A stretch of 7,602 nucleotides of DNA from Caulobacter sp. Lineage in GTDB: Bacteria > Pseudomonadota > Alphaproteobacteria > Caulobacterales > Caulobacteraceae. The notes beneath the pieces are model-generated. The model searched no databases, was not told the origin of the DNA, and saw nothing but the letters and a program-made list of their open reading frames with translations. Made by a program: the position numbers and the translations under genes. How positions within the stretch are numbered: position 1 is the first letter of the stretch; every line of letters starts with the position of its first letter. The stretch covers positions 1-7,602 of the forward strand of contig JACMOF010000043.1 of assembly GCA_014378155.1 (NCBI GenBank), written 5' to 3'. Positions 1-6,350 of the stretch are shown here, piece by piece.

Positions 1-144
1 GAGATGGCGCGCGCGCTTCAGGCCCTGGGCTGCGACTACGGCCAGGGCTTCGGCTACGCCCCGGCCCTGTCGCCGCAGGAGGCCGAGGTCTATCTGAACG
101 AGGCCTATGTGGACGGCGCCGCGCCGGTGAAGGCGCGGGGTTAG
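1..144 (+). CDS. C-terminal end of an EAL-domain protein (partial)
   Basis: The window opens inside a reading frame in frame 1 that gives 47 residues before a TAG stop. The segment LGCDYGQGFGYAPAL is the hallmark close of an EAL domain, where the family typically reads LGCDYGQGY.FS.PL. EAL domains hydrolyse cyclic-di-GMP or act as degenerate cyclic-di-GMP receptors in the cytoplasm. The catalytic EAL motif and metal ligands lie upstream of the window, so activity cannot be judged. About 25 residues follow the motif, which suggests the EAL domain is the last domain of the protein. The gene converges on the yqgE-like gene with a 35-base gap (145-179) in which I see no clear hairpin terminator. 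The family call is fairly safe; the full architecture (for example GGDEF or PAS domains upstream) is unknown. Confidence 0.8.
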   Translation, partial: EMARALQALGCDYGQGFGYAPALSPQEAEVYLNEAYVDGAAPVKARG

Positions 145-179
145 AGGGCCAGCGGCTTACTCACTTGCCCCCAGCCTTT

Positions 180-776
180 CTAAGCCCGCCCCGCCTGGGC
201 TGACAGCTGGTCGGCGGTTATGCCGATCTTGGCCAGGGCCATGGTCCATTTGTTGTCGTAGTCGTCGCCAAACAGCAGCGCTTCGTCGGCCTCGCAGATC
301 AGCCAGACATTGTCGCGCAGCTCCTGCTCCAACTGGCCGGGGCCCCAGCCGGAATAGCCAAGGGCCAGTATGGCCTGGCGCGGTCGGTGGGCGCGGCTGC
401 CCAGGGCGTCCAGCACGTCACGGGTGACGGTCAGGGCCAAGCCATCGGCCACGGACACCGTCGAATCGGGTGAGACGAAGTCGTCGGTGTGCAGGACAAA
501 GCCCCGCTCGCGCTCCACGGGCCCGCCCAGCATCACCAGATGCGACAGGGCGTGAGCCTCGGGCTCGACGCCGAGATTGTTGAGCAGTTCGTACAGGGTC
601 AGCCCCTCGGCCGGGCGATTGACCGCCAGCCCCATGGCCTGTTCGGCGTCGTGGGCGCACAGGTACAGCACCGCGCGCTCGAAGCGTGGATCCTCGATGC
701 CAGGCATGGCGACCAGCATCTGGCCGGCGAGAAACGCGGGCTCGGATTTGCCGAGATCGATGTGCGGGTGGTCCAT
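180..776 (-). CDS. YqgE/AlgH family protein (UPF0301)
   Basis: This encodes a 198-residue protein of the YqgE/AlgH family, whose biochemical role is not established; AlgH was first named as a regulator of alginate production in Pseudomonas. Family motifs visible in order are AGQMLVAMPGIEDPRFERAV at 17-36, YLCAHD at 38-43, the AMGLAVNRP segment at 47-55, GGPVERERGFVLH at 84-96, and LGYSGWGPGQLEQEL at 139-153. The length fits the family. The frame stays open far upstream to 1409, but that part lies opposite the peroxiredoxin gene and is a shadow. The ATG at 776 is chosen because it leaves about 16 residues before the conserved AGQ.L.AMPG block, usual for alphaproteobacterial members. No clear Shine-Dalgarno sequence precedes it. 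The gene is divergent from the peroxiredoxin gene across 111 bases. The family call is near certain; the function is open. Confidence 0.93.
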   Translation of the reverse strand: MDHPHIDLGKSEPAFLAGQMLVAMPGIEDPRFERAVLYLCAHDAEQAMGLAVNRPAEGLTLYELLNNLGVEPEAHALSHLVMLGGPVERERGFVLHTDDFVSPDSTVSVADGLALTVTRDVLDALGSRAHRPRQAILALGYSGWGPGQLEQELRDNVWLICEADEALLFGDDYDNKWTMALAKIGITADQLSAQAGRA

Positions 777-824
777 GATCAGAGGATCGGGGCGGACGGC
801 GGCAGTTTCAAGTCCAACCTTTCC

Positions 825-851
825 TTGGCGATCGGCCTTGGCGGCTTTATC
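825..851 (+). promoter_or_regulatory. Candidate housekeeping promoter for the peroxiredoxin gene
   Basis: TTGGCGA (825-831) and GCTTTATC (844-851) are separated by 12 bases. The known Caulobacter sigma-73 consensus is TTGACGS, a 10-14 base spacer, then GCTANAWC. The -10 element matches at all but one specified position, and the -35 element matches at TTG and CG. The start of transcription would fall near 857-860, giving a leader of about 30 bases that includes the ribosome binding site. It is predicted by eye only. Confidence 0.5.
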
Positions 852-874
852 TCCGATCCGCTCCCTCAACGAAC

Positions 875-879
875 AGGAA
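875..879 (+). promoter_or_regulatory. Ribosome binding site of the peroxiredoxin gene
   Basis: AGGAA lies eight bases before the ATG at 888. It supports that ATG as the start, rather than the much longer open frame that begins at 489 and runs antisense to the yqgE-like gene. Confidence 0.6.
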
Positions 880-887
880 CTCCGCAC

Positions 888-1370
888 ATGGCGATCAAGG
901 TTGGCGACACGCTTCCTTCGGCGACTTTCATGACTTTCACCGCCGAGGGCCCGGCCCCGGTGACCACCGACGAACTGTTCAAGGGCAAGACCGTCGCCCT
1001 GTTCGCCGTACCCGGCGCCTTCACCCCCACCTGCTCGGCCAAGCACCTGCCGGGCTTCAAGGACCATGTCGCTGACTTCAAGGCCAAGGGCGTCGACACG
1101 ATCGCCTGCGTCTCGGTCAACGACGTCTTCGTGATGAAGGCCTGGGCCGCCGACCAGGGCATCACCGACGAGGTCCTGCTGCTGGCCGACGGCAATGGCG
1201 CCTTCACCCAGGCGGTCGGCCTGGACTTCGACGGCAGCAAGTTCGGCATGGGCCTGCGCTCGCAGCGCTATTCGCTGATCGCCAAGGACGGCGTGGTCGA
1301 GACGCTGAACGTGGAAGAGGGCGGGGACTTCAAGGTGTCGTCGGCGGACTACATGCTGGGTCAGCTGTAG
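888..1370 (+). CDS. Prx5-type peroxiredoxin (redoxin family)
   Basis: This 160-residue cytoplasmic thiol peroxidase reduces hydrogen peroxide and organic hydroperoxides at a peroxidatic cysteine. The Prx5/AhpC-TSA signature PGAFTPTCSAKHLPG spans 42-56, with peroxidatic C49 and the supporting T46. R127 in SQRYS matches the conserved active-site arginine. A second cysteine, C74 in IACVSVND, aligns with the non-essential mid-domain cysteine of the family. No cysteine appears in the C-terminal region where atypical two-cysteine members have their resolving residue, so this is probably a one-cysteine enzyme regenerated by an external thiol such as glutathione/glutaredoxin or thioredoxin. There is no fused glutaredoxin domain. 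Length matches stand-alone bacterial members. The start is supported by AGGAA eight bases upstream. It is monocistronic, converging on the acyl-CoA dehydrogenase gene across a palindrome-bearing gap. Confidence 0.95.
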   Translation: MAIKVGDTLPSATFMTFTAEGPAPVTTDELFKGKTVALFAVPGAFTPTCSAKHLPGFKDHVADFKAKGVDTIACVSVNDVFVMKAWAADQGITDEVLLLADGNGAFTQAVGLDFDGSKFGMGLRSQRYSLIAKDGVVETLNVEEGGDFKVSSADYMLGQL

Positions 1371-1381
1371 GGTTTTCGATC

Positions 1382-1407
1382 GGGGACATGCATTTGTGCG
1401 TGTCCCC
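1382..1407 (+). repeat. Palindromic element copy 1 (REP-like)
   Basis: This is a 26-base imperfect palindrome with left arm GGGGACATGCAT, loop TT and right arm GTGCGTGTCCCC. The two departures from perfect pairing would be G-U wobbles in the + strand RNA, so the transcript of the peroxiredoxin gene could form a 12-pair hairpin just 11 bases after its stop codon. No run of U follows, so it is not a canonical intrinsic terminator. Its reverse complement matches copy 2 (1461-1486) at 24 of 26 bases. Confidence 0.8.
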
Positions 1408-1429
1408 AACCGGAAGTGCGGGCGGTCTT

Positions 1430-1441
1430 GACCTCAAGGTC
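1430..1441. repeat. Small central palindrome between the two REP-like copies
   Basis: GACCTCAAGGTC has five-base arms that pair perfectly around a CA centre. It sits roughly midway between the two large palindromes, and a further GAAGT (1413-1417) / ACTTC (1444-1448) pair flanks it. It may be part of one larger folded structure or coincidental. Confidence 0.4.
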
Positions 1442-1460
1442 CGACTTCTGTGCGTTTGAT

Positions 1461-1486
1461 GGGGACACGCACAAGTGCATGTGCCC
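1461..1486 (-). repeat. Palindromic element copy 2 (REP-like, inverted)
   Basis: This is a 26-base imperfect palindrome with arms GGGGACACGCAC and GTGCATGTGCCC around AA, with two mismatches in the stem. It is the inverted counterpart of copy 1, with two base differences. It ends ten bases before the acyl-CoA dehydrogenase stop codon (1497-1499), so transcripts from either converging gene would meet a hairpin. The strand given is relative to copy 1. Confidence 0.8.
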
Positions 1487-1496
1487 GGTCAGATCA

Positions 1497-3236
1497 TTAA
1501 ACGCCCAGCATCTCCGCCGTCACGCCTTCCAGATCCGCAGCCCCCGCCGTCACCCCCGCCACCTGGCCCGGCACGCTCGCCAAAACGTTCTCCCCATAGA
1601 CACGCGCCAGCGCCAGCCGCACGCCGTGCGGCTCGGCCAGCGCGCCTTTGATCAGCATCCAGCCGCCCAACACGTCGCCTAGCAGCTTCAGATAGGCCGT
1701 TGCCCCCGACAACGCGTCCGGCATGGCCCGGGCCCGGCGTTCGATCAGCCAGGCCGTGGCCGAACTGGCCGCGTTGAGGGCGGCGTCAAAGCGCAGGGCC
1801 ACGCCGGCCAAGGCCTCGATCGCGGCTATTGCCTCCAGCGTATCGCGCATGTCGTCCATCAGGTCGCCAATCGCCCGGCCCTCGCCCAGCATCAGCTTGC
1901 GGCCGATCAGGTCGATGGCCTGGATGCCGTTGGCGCCCTCGTAGATCGGGTTGATCCGGGCGTCGCGATAGTGCTGGGCCGCGCCGGTCTCCTCGATGAA
2001 GCCCATGCCGCCGTGGATCTGCACGCCCTGGGAGGCCACCTCGACGCCCATGTCGGTGGACCAGGCCTTGGCGATCGGGGTCAGCAGCTCGTCGCGCAGC
2101 TTGGCGCTCGCGCGAGCCTCTTCCGTTTCGGCGTGGCGTGAAAGGTCGGCGGCCACGGCCGTGGAGAGGCAGATCCCGCGCGCCGCCTCGATACGGGCCT
2201 TCATCAGCAGCAAGGTGCGGCGGATGTCGGGATGGTCGAACAGCCGGGCGGGATAGGCGCCCGTCCAGGCCGAGCGGCCTTGCGTGCGTTCCAGCGAGAA
2301 GGCCAGGGCCTGCTGATAGGCCCGCTCGGCGATGGCCACGCCCTGGGTTCCGACCTGCAGCCGCGCGGCGTTCATCATCGTGAACATGTGGGCCAGGCCC
2401 TTGCCCAACTCGCCCACCAGGGTGGCCTTGGCCCCCTCGTACAGCATCACGCAGGTGGGCGAGCCGTGGATGCCCAGCTTGTGCTCCAGCCCGCCCACCC
2501 GCAGGGCGTTGGCCACGCCCAGCACGCCATCCTCGCCGACCAGAATCTTCGGCGCCAGGAACAGCGAGATGCCCTTGACGCCGGGCGGCGCGTCGGGCGT
2601 GCGGGCCAAAACGAGGTGGCAGACATTGTCGGCCACGTCGTGGTCGCCCCAGGTGATGTAGATCTTCTGGCCGACCAGGGCGTACCCGCCCTCACCATCG
2701 GGCGTGGCCATCGTCGTCAGGGCCGCCAGGTCCGAGCCGGCCTGGGGCTCGGTCAGGTTCATGGTGCCGGTCCATTCGCCCGAGACCAGCCGGGGCAGAT
2801 AGAGCCGCTGCTGGCTTTCCGAACCATGGCTGGCCAGGGCCTCGATCGCCGCCAGGGTCAGCATCGGGCACAGGCCGAACGCCATGTTGGCGGCGTGGAC
2901 CATCTCGAAGACGGCGATTTCCAGCGTCTTGGGCAAGCCCTGGCCGCCGTGCTTCGGATCGGCCGCCAGGCTGTTCCAGCCGGCCTGGGCGAAGGCCTTG
3001 TAGGCGGCGGGGAAGCCTGGCGAGGTGCGGACCACGCCATTGTCCAGCCGCGCGGGCGTCAGGTCGCCGGCCCGGTTGATCGGGGCCAGAATCTCGCTGG
3101 CGAAGACGCCGGCCGCGTCGAGAACCGCGTCCACCGTGTCGGCGTCGGCCTCGGGAAAGGCCGCGGCCAGGCGGTCGAAGCCGGCCACATGGCGCAGGGC
3201 GAAGGCGAGGTCGCGAACGGGCGCGCGGTAGGTCAT
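1497..3236 (-). CDS. Acyl-CoA dehydrogenase, long form with extra C-terminal domain
   Basis: This 579-residue flavoprotein is predicted to introduce the alpha-beta double bond in acyl-CoA thioesters, passing electrons to electron-transfer flavoprotein in fatty acid or related acyl-CoA oxidation. The N-terminal block MTYRAPVRDLAFALRHVAG is typical of the subgroup with an AcylCoA_DH_N extension. TEPQAGSDL (162-170) is the flavin/substrate-binding signature of the middle domain. HGGMGF (408-413) and YEGANGIQAIDLIGRKL follow, and E433 is the expected catalytic base. About 120 residues after this are typical of the C-terminal Acyl-CoA_dh_C extension. Total length fits this roughly 580-600-residue subgroup, which includes the DmdC methylmercaptopropionyl-CoA dehydrogenases, so the substrate cannot be assigned. 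The ATG at 3236 matches the family N-terminus, although no purine-rich Shine-Dalgarno is visible before it. The gene is divergent from the yceI gene across 170 bases. Confidence 0.94.
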   Translation of the reverse strand: MTYRAPVRDLAFALRHVAGFDRLAAAFPEADADTVDAVLDAAGVFASEILAPINRAGDLTPARLDNGVVRTSPGFPAAYKAFAQAGWNSLAADPKHGGQGLPKTLEIAVFEMVHAANMAFGLCPMLTLAAIEALASHGSESQQRLYLPRLVSGEWTGTMNLTEPQAGSDLAALTTMATPDGEGGYALVGQKIYITWGDHDVADNVCHLVLARTPDAPPGVKGISLFLAPKILVGEDGVLGVANALRVGGLEHKLGIHGSPTCVMLYEGAKATLVGELGKGLAHMFTMMNAARLQVGTQGVAIAERAYQQALAFSLERTQGRSAWTGAYPARLFDHPDIRRTLLLMKARIEAARGICLSTAVAADLSRHAETEEARASAKLRDELLTPIAKAWSTDMGVEVASQGVQIHGGMGFIEETGAAQHYRDARINPIYEGANGIQAIDLIGRKLMLGEGRAIGDLMDDMRDTLEAIAAIEALAGVALRFDAALNAASSATAWLIERRARAMPDALSGATAYLKLLGDVLGGWMLIKGALAEPHGVRLALARVYGENVLASVPGQVAGVTAGAADLEGVTAEMLGV

Positions 3237-3395
3237 GAGGGAGGTCCGATCCAGGGGACGGCGAGGTGAACCCTGTTTAGAGACGGCCGCCGCGTGTGCA
3301 AAGCCGAAGGGATCACGGCTTCGTGAAGCGCTGACCCTTTATCGCTGGGCCAAGCTTCCCAAGTTGGGGTTCAGCAACTATTTCTATTACAGTTT

Positions 3396-3399
3396 GGAG
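3396..3399 (+). promoter_or_regulatory. Ribosome binding site of the first yceI gene
   Basis: GGAG lies seven bases before the ATG at 3407. In the 170-base divergent gap (3237-3406) I see no strong promoter. CCTTTATC at 3336-3343 partly resembles a Caulobacter -10 element, but its -35 partner is poor. Confidence 0.55.
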
Positions 3400-3406
3400 A
3401 CTGCCC

Positions 3407-4024
3407 ATGAACCGCCGTTTCGCCTCCGCCCTCCTGGCCGGCGCTCTTCTGCTCGCTCCGGCGGCCCTTCCCGCCGTCGCCTCGGCGCAGGCCGTCGCCA
3501 CCGACCCGGCCCAGGCTCCGGCCGGCAATTGGACGATCGACAAGAAGCACGCCAGCCTCGAGATGAAGGTCTCGCACTTCGGCACGTCGCACTACACCTT
3601 CCGCTTCGCGCGCGAAGCCATCGACGGTTCTTACGTCTATGACCCGGCCAAGCCGCTGGCCACCAAGGTGTCGATCACCATCGACGCCGCCGCCGTCGAT
3701 ACTGGCCTGCCGGACTTCAACAAGGAAATCGGCACGGACCCCAAGTTCTTCAACGCCGGCCAATATCCCAAGATCACCTTCGTCTCGACCAAGGTCGAAC
3801 CCGGCAAGCTGACGGGCGACCTGACCTTTCGCGGCGTGACCAAGCCGGTGACCCTGGACGTCAAATATAACGGCTACGCCAAGACCCCGTTCGGCTCGCA
3901 GATCATGGGCTTCTCGGCCACCGGCACGATCAAGCGCTCGGACTTCGGCTTCACCCACCTGAAGGGCCTGGTCGGCGACGACGTCGATCTGGAAATCGAA
4001 GCCGAGTTCAATCCGAAGAAGTAG
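3407..4024 (+). CDS. Secreted YceI-family lipid-binding-type protein
   Basis: This 205-residue protein starts with a clear Sec signal peptide: basic MNRRF, a hydrophobic Ala/Leu core to about residue 23, and a probable cleavage after ASA at 25-27. The rest is one YceI domain (about 38-203), a lipocalin-like beta barrel that binds long isoprenoid or fatty-acid-like ligands. Typical YceI features are the opening WTIDKKHASLEMKVSHFG, the strand DPKFFNAGQYPKITFVSTKV, then GDLTFRGVTKPVTLDVKYNG, and the closing KRSDFGF segment. It should be periplasmic. The start is supported by GGAG seven bases upstream and by the signal peptide. The downstream cytochrome b561-YceI fusion gene begins 39 bases after its stop, so the two are probably co-transcribed. 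Ligand unknown: YceI proteins have been linked to polyisoprenoid binding, but the biological role is generally not settled. Confidence 0.94.
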   Translation: MNRRFASALLAGALLLAPAALPAVASAQAVATDPAQAPAGNWTIDKKHASLEMKVSHFGTSHYTFRFAREAIDGSYVYDPAKPLATKVSITIDAAAVDTGLPDFNKEIGTDPKFFNAGQYPKITFVSTKVEPGKLTGDLTFRGVTKPVTLDVKYNGYAKTPFGSQIMGFSATGTIKRSDFGFTHLKGLVGDDVDLEIEAEFNPKK

Positions 4025-4063
4025 GGTTGGATTCGAAACCCGCGATTTCTGACGAGGTACGCC

Positions 4064-5425
4064 ATGACCACCGAGTCGACCGTTGAGACCGCCTCGGTGG
4101 CGGGACGCACGCGATACACGCCCCCTTCTCGCTACACGACGGTGGCGATCATCCTGCACTGGCTGATCGCCGCCGCCATCATCTTCCAGATCATCCTGGG
4201 CTGGCGGATGGGGGACGGTCCCAAGGGGCCGACCACCTACGCGATCTTTCAACTGCACAAGTCGATCGGCATCACCATCCTGCTGCCCAGCCTGGGCCGG
4301 CTGGCCTGGCGGCTGACCCACAGGCCGCCGCCGCACCCGGTGGGGCAACCCCGCTGGGAGACGATCGCCTCGCAAGTGGTCCACGTGGCCTTCTACGTGA
4401 TCATGATCGGACTGCCGGTCACCGGCTGGATCATCGTCTCGACCAGCCGGCTGCCGATCCCGACCGTGCTGTTTGGCGCGATCCCCTGGCCGCACCTGCC
4501 GTTCCTGCCCGAGCTGGCGGCCGGTCCCAAACATCTGTGGAATCAGGTCGGCGAGCTGGGTCACGGCCTGCTGGTCAAGACCACCTATCTGCTGCTGGCC
4601 CTGCACCTGGGGGCGGTGGCCAAGCACCAGATTCTCGACCGCGACGCCGTTTTCGGCCACATGGCGGCTGGCGCCAAGCCGGGTTGGAAAGAGCCGCGCG
4701 CCTGGCTGGCCGCCGCAGGACTCATCGCGGTGGTCGCCGCCGGCTATCTCTACATGCCGTCGGTGAAGGCCAAGACGCCGGCGGCGTCCGCTGAGGTCGC
4801 CGCCGCCCGGGCTGGCACGCCGAGCGCCGAGCCGGCGACACCGGCCGAAGCCGCGACCATCGCGCCCACTCCGTTGACCCCTCCCGCCGAAGTCGCCGCC
4901 TCCGCCGAGTCGGACAAGGCGCTGAAGGACCCCGTCGCCTGGACTGTGGCCAAGAGCTCGACCCTGGGCTTCTCCGCCGCCTGGGAAGACAACACCATCC
5001 AGGGTCAGTTCAAGCGCTGGACCGCCGACATCCTGTTCTCGCCCGACGCCCTCGACCGCTCGAAGCTGACGGTCAGCATTGACATGGCGTCGGCCGCCAC
5101 CGGCGACGACCAGCGCGACGCCAGCCTGCCCAGCGAGGACTTCTTCGCGGCTGCGACCCATCCCAAGGCTGTCTTCACGGCCAGCAAGTTCCGCAAGACC
5201 GGCGAGGGCCGGTTCGTCGCCGACGGCGTGCTGGATCTGCGCGGGGTCAAGAAGCCCGTCAGCCTGCCGTTCTTGCTGAAGATCGACGGCGACACGGCCA
5301 CGGCGCGCGGTGTAACCACCCTGGACCGGACGGTGTTCGGGGTAGGACAGGGTGAATGGGCGTCGACGAGCGAGATCGGGGCGAAGGTGAAGGTCAGCTT
5401 CGCCATCGCGGCCAAGCGGAAATAG
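4064..5425 (+). CDS. Cytochrome b561 fused to a C-terminal YceI domain
   Basis: This 453-residue protein joins two domains. Residues 24-200 are a cytochrome b561 domain with four membrane helices (about 26-46, 61-82, 105-125 and 168-188). Histidines H32 (ILHW), H65 (QLHKSIG), H107 (VVHVAFY) and H181 (LALHLGAVAKH) match the conserved heme-ligand positions of E. coli CybB-type proteins. A fifth hydrophobic helix (213-231) leads to an Ala/Pro/Glu-rich linker (about 233-290) and then a YceI domain (about 292-450) with HPKAVFTASKF and LDLRGVKKPVSLPF. With a cytoplasmic N-terminus, four helices would return the chain to the cytoplasm, so the fifth would carry the YceI domain to the periplasm. GAGG six bases before the ATG at 4064 supports the start. 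Enterobacteria encode the two parts as separate adjacent genes (yceJ, yceI). A role in quinol or isoprenoid redox chemistry is inference. Confidence 0.93.
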   Translation: MTTESTVETASVAGRTRYTPPSRYTTVAIILHWLIAAAIIFQIILGWRMGDGPKGPTTYAIFQLHKSIGITILLPSLGRLAWRLTHRPPPHPVGQPRWETIASQVVHVAFYVIMIGLPVTGWIIVSTSRLPIPTVLFGAIPWPHLPFLPELAAGPKHLWNQVGELGHGLLVKTTYLLLALHLGAVAKHQILDRDAVFGHMAAGAKPGWKEPRAWLAAAGLIAVVAAGYLYMPSVKAKTPAASAEVAAARAGTPSAEPATPAEAATIAPTPLTPPAEVAASAESDKALKDPVAWTVAKSSTLGFSAAWEDNTIQGQFKRWTADILFSPDALDRSKLTVSIDMASAATGDDQRDASLPSEDFFAAATHPKAVFTASKFRKTGEGRFVADGVLDLRGVKKPVSLPFLLKIDGDTATARGVTTLDRTVFGVGQGEWASTSEIGAKVKVSFAIAAKRK

Positions 5426-6345
5426 ACCCGCAAGTCCTTGGGGCCGCGTGGGCGCTCGCCGCCGGCGGCCTGGTGCTCCTACCGACCGAGACGGTCTATG
5501 GCCTGGGGGCCGACGCCTCGAACCCGACCGCCGTGGCGGCGATCTTCGAGGCCAAGGGCCGCCCGCGCTTCAACCCGCTGATCGCCCATGTCCACGACGT
5601 CGAGACCGCCGCGCGGATCGCCGTGGTCGATGATCGCGCCCTGGCCCTGGCCGCCGCCTTCTGGCCCGGCCCGCTGACGATCGTCGCCCCGATCCGCGAC
5701 ACCGCCGCCGTCTGCGATCTGGCCCGGGCGGGTCTCGACACCGTGGCCATCCGGGTGCCCGGCCACCCCCTGTCGCGCGCCGTGCTGGCGGCGTTTGGCG
5801 GTCCGGTCGTCGCGCCCTCGGCCAATCGCTCGGGCCGGCCGAGCCCCACCACCTTTGCCGACGCCTTCGCCGAGACCGGCGACAAGACCGCCGCCGCCCT
5901 GGACGGCGGGCCCTGCGACGTCGGGCTGGAAAGCACGGTTGTGGCGGTGCTCGACGGTCCGGTGAGACTGCTGCGCCCCGGCGCCGTGACTCGCGCCCAG
6001 CTGGAGGCCGTGGTCGGCCCGCTGGCCGAGGCGCAGAATGACGCCAAGCGCTCGCCCGGCAGGCTGGCCCTGCACTATGCCCCCGACGCGCCGGTGCGGA
6101 TCAATGCCGAGACCCCGGCGGCGGGCGAGGCGTTCCTGGCCTTTGGGCCATGGCCGCAAGGGGATAGGGTGTTCAATCTCAGCCCCTCGGGCGATCTGGC
6201 GGAGGCGGCGGCAAACCTGTTCGCGTTCCTTCGCGCCGCCGACCGCACTCAGCCGACAGCCATCGCTGTTGCGCCGATCCCGGGCGAGGGCCTGGGCGAA
6301 GCGATCAATGACCGGCTGCGGCGCGCGGCCGGTTTCATAGGATAG
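5356..6345 (+). CDS. sua5: L-threonylcarbamoyladenylate synthase, Sua5 type
   Basis: The enzyme makes threonylcarbamoyl-AMP from threonine, bicarbonate and ATP for the t6A37 modification of ANN-decoding tRNAs. Using the ATG at 5356 it has 329 residues. The YrdC domain shows PTETVYGLG (43-51), KGRPRFNPL (67-75), WPGPLTIV (103-110), APSANRSGRPSPT (153-165) and GLESTVV (190-196). The C-terminal Sua5 domain begins with the diagnostic SPGRLALHYAP (233-243), separating it from short TsaC proteins. The start is uncertain: after the preceding gene's stop the frame has no ATG, GTG or TTG until GTG inside the core domain. The ATG at 5356 overlaps the cytochrome-YceI gene by 70 bases in another frame and has AGGA eight bases upstream. 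An ATA at 5422, overlapping that gene's stop, would give a more usual N-terminus but is a very rare start codon. Function is near certain; start about 50%. Confidence 0.92.
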   Translation: MGVDERDRGEGEGQLRHRGQAEIDPQVLGAAWALAAGGLVLLPTETVYGLGADASNPTAVAAIFEAKGRPRFNPLIAHVHDVETAARIAVVDDRALALAAAFWPGPLTIVAPIRDTAAVCDLARAGLDTVAIRVPGHPLSRAVLAAFGGPVVAPSANRSGRPSPTTFADAFAETGDKTAAALDGGPCDVGLESTVVAVLDGPVRLLRPGAVTRAQLEAVVGPLAEAQNDAKRSPGRLALHYAPDAPVRINAETPAAGEAFLAFGPWPQGDRVFNLSPSGDLAEAAANLFAFLRAADRTQPTAIAVAPIPGEGLGEAINDRLRRAAGFIG

Positions 6346-6350
6346 AGCCG

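Noticed and set aside
1382..1407. Canonical rho-independent terminator for the peroxiredoxin gene
   Set aside because: The hairpin is strong but is followed by AACCGG rather than a T-run, and its near-copy at 1461-1486 points to a repeat family rather than a simple terminator.
777..1409. N-terminal extension of the yqgE-like frame (a 409-codon frame)
   Set aside because: The upstream part lies opposite the peroxiredoxin and has no family resemblance, whereas ATG 776 gives the usual family length.
1461..1486. CRISPR array or tandem repeat
   Set aside because: Only two units, inverted relative to each other and individually palindromic, with no regular spacers or cas genes.
2232..3269. 345-codon + strand open frame opposite the acyl-CoA dehydrogenase
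   Set aside because: Low-complexity Gly/Arg/His/Gln-rich translation mirroring a confident gene; no ribosome binding site and no recognisable family.
3385..3390. TATTAC as a -10 box with TTGGGG (3364-3369) for the first yceI gene
   Set aside because: The spacer is only 15 bases, and transcription would start inside the ribosome binding site.
3371..5161. 596-codon open frame on the minus strand opposite both YceI genes
   Set aside because: It is antisense to two well-recognised proteins. The product is Gly/Arg/Asp/His-rich with no domain, as expected from the complement of GC-rich coding DNA with few stop codons.
5479..6159. 226-codon minus strand frame opposite sua5
   Set aside because: Gly/Arg-rich shadow of a confident gene with no independent evidence.
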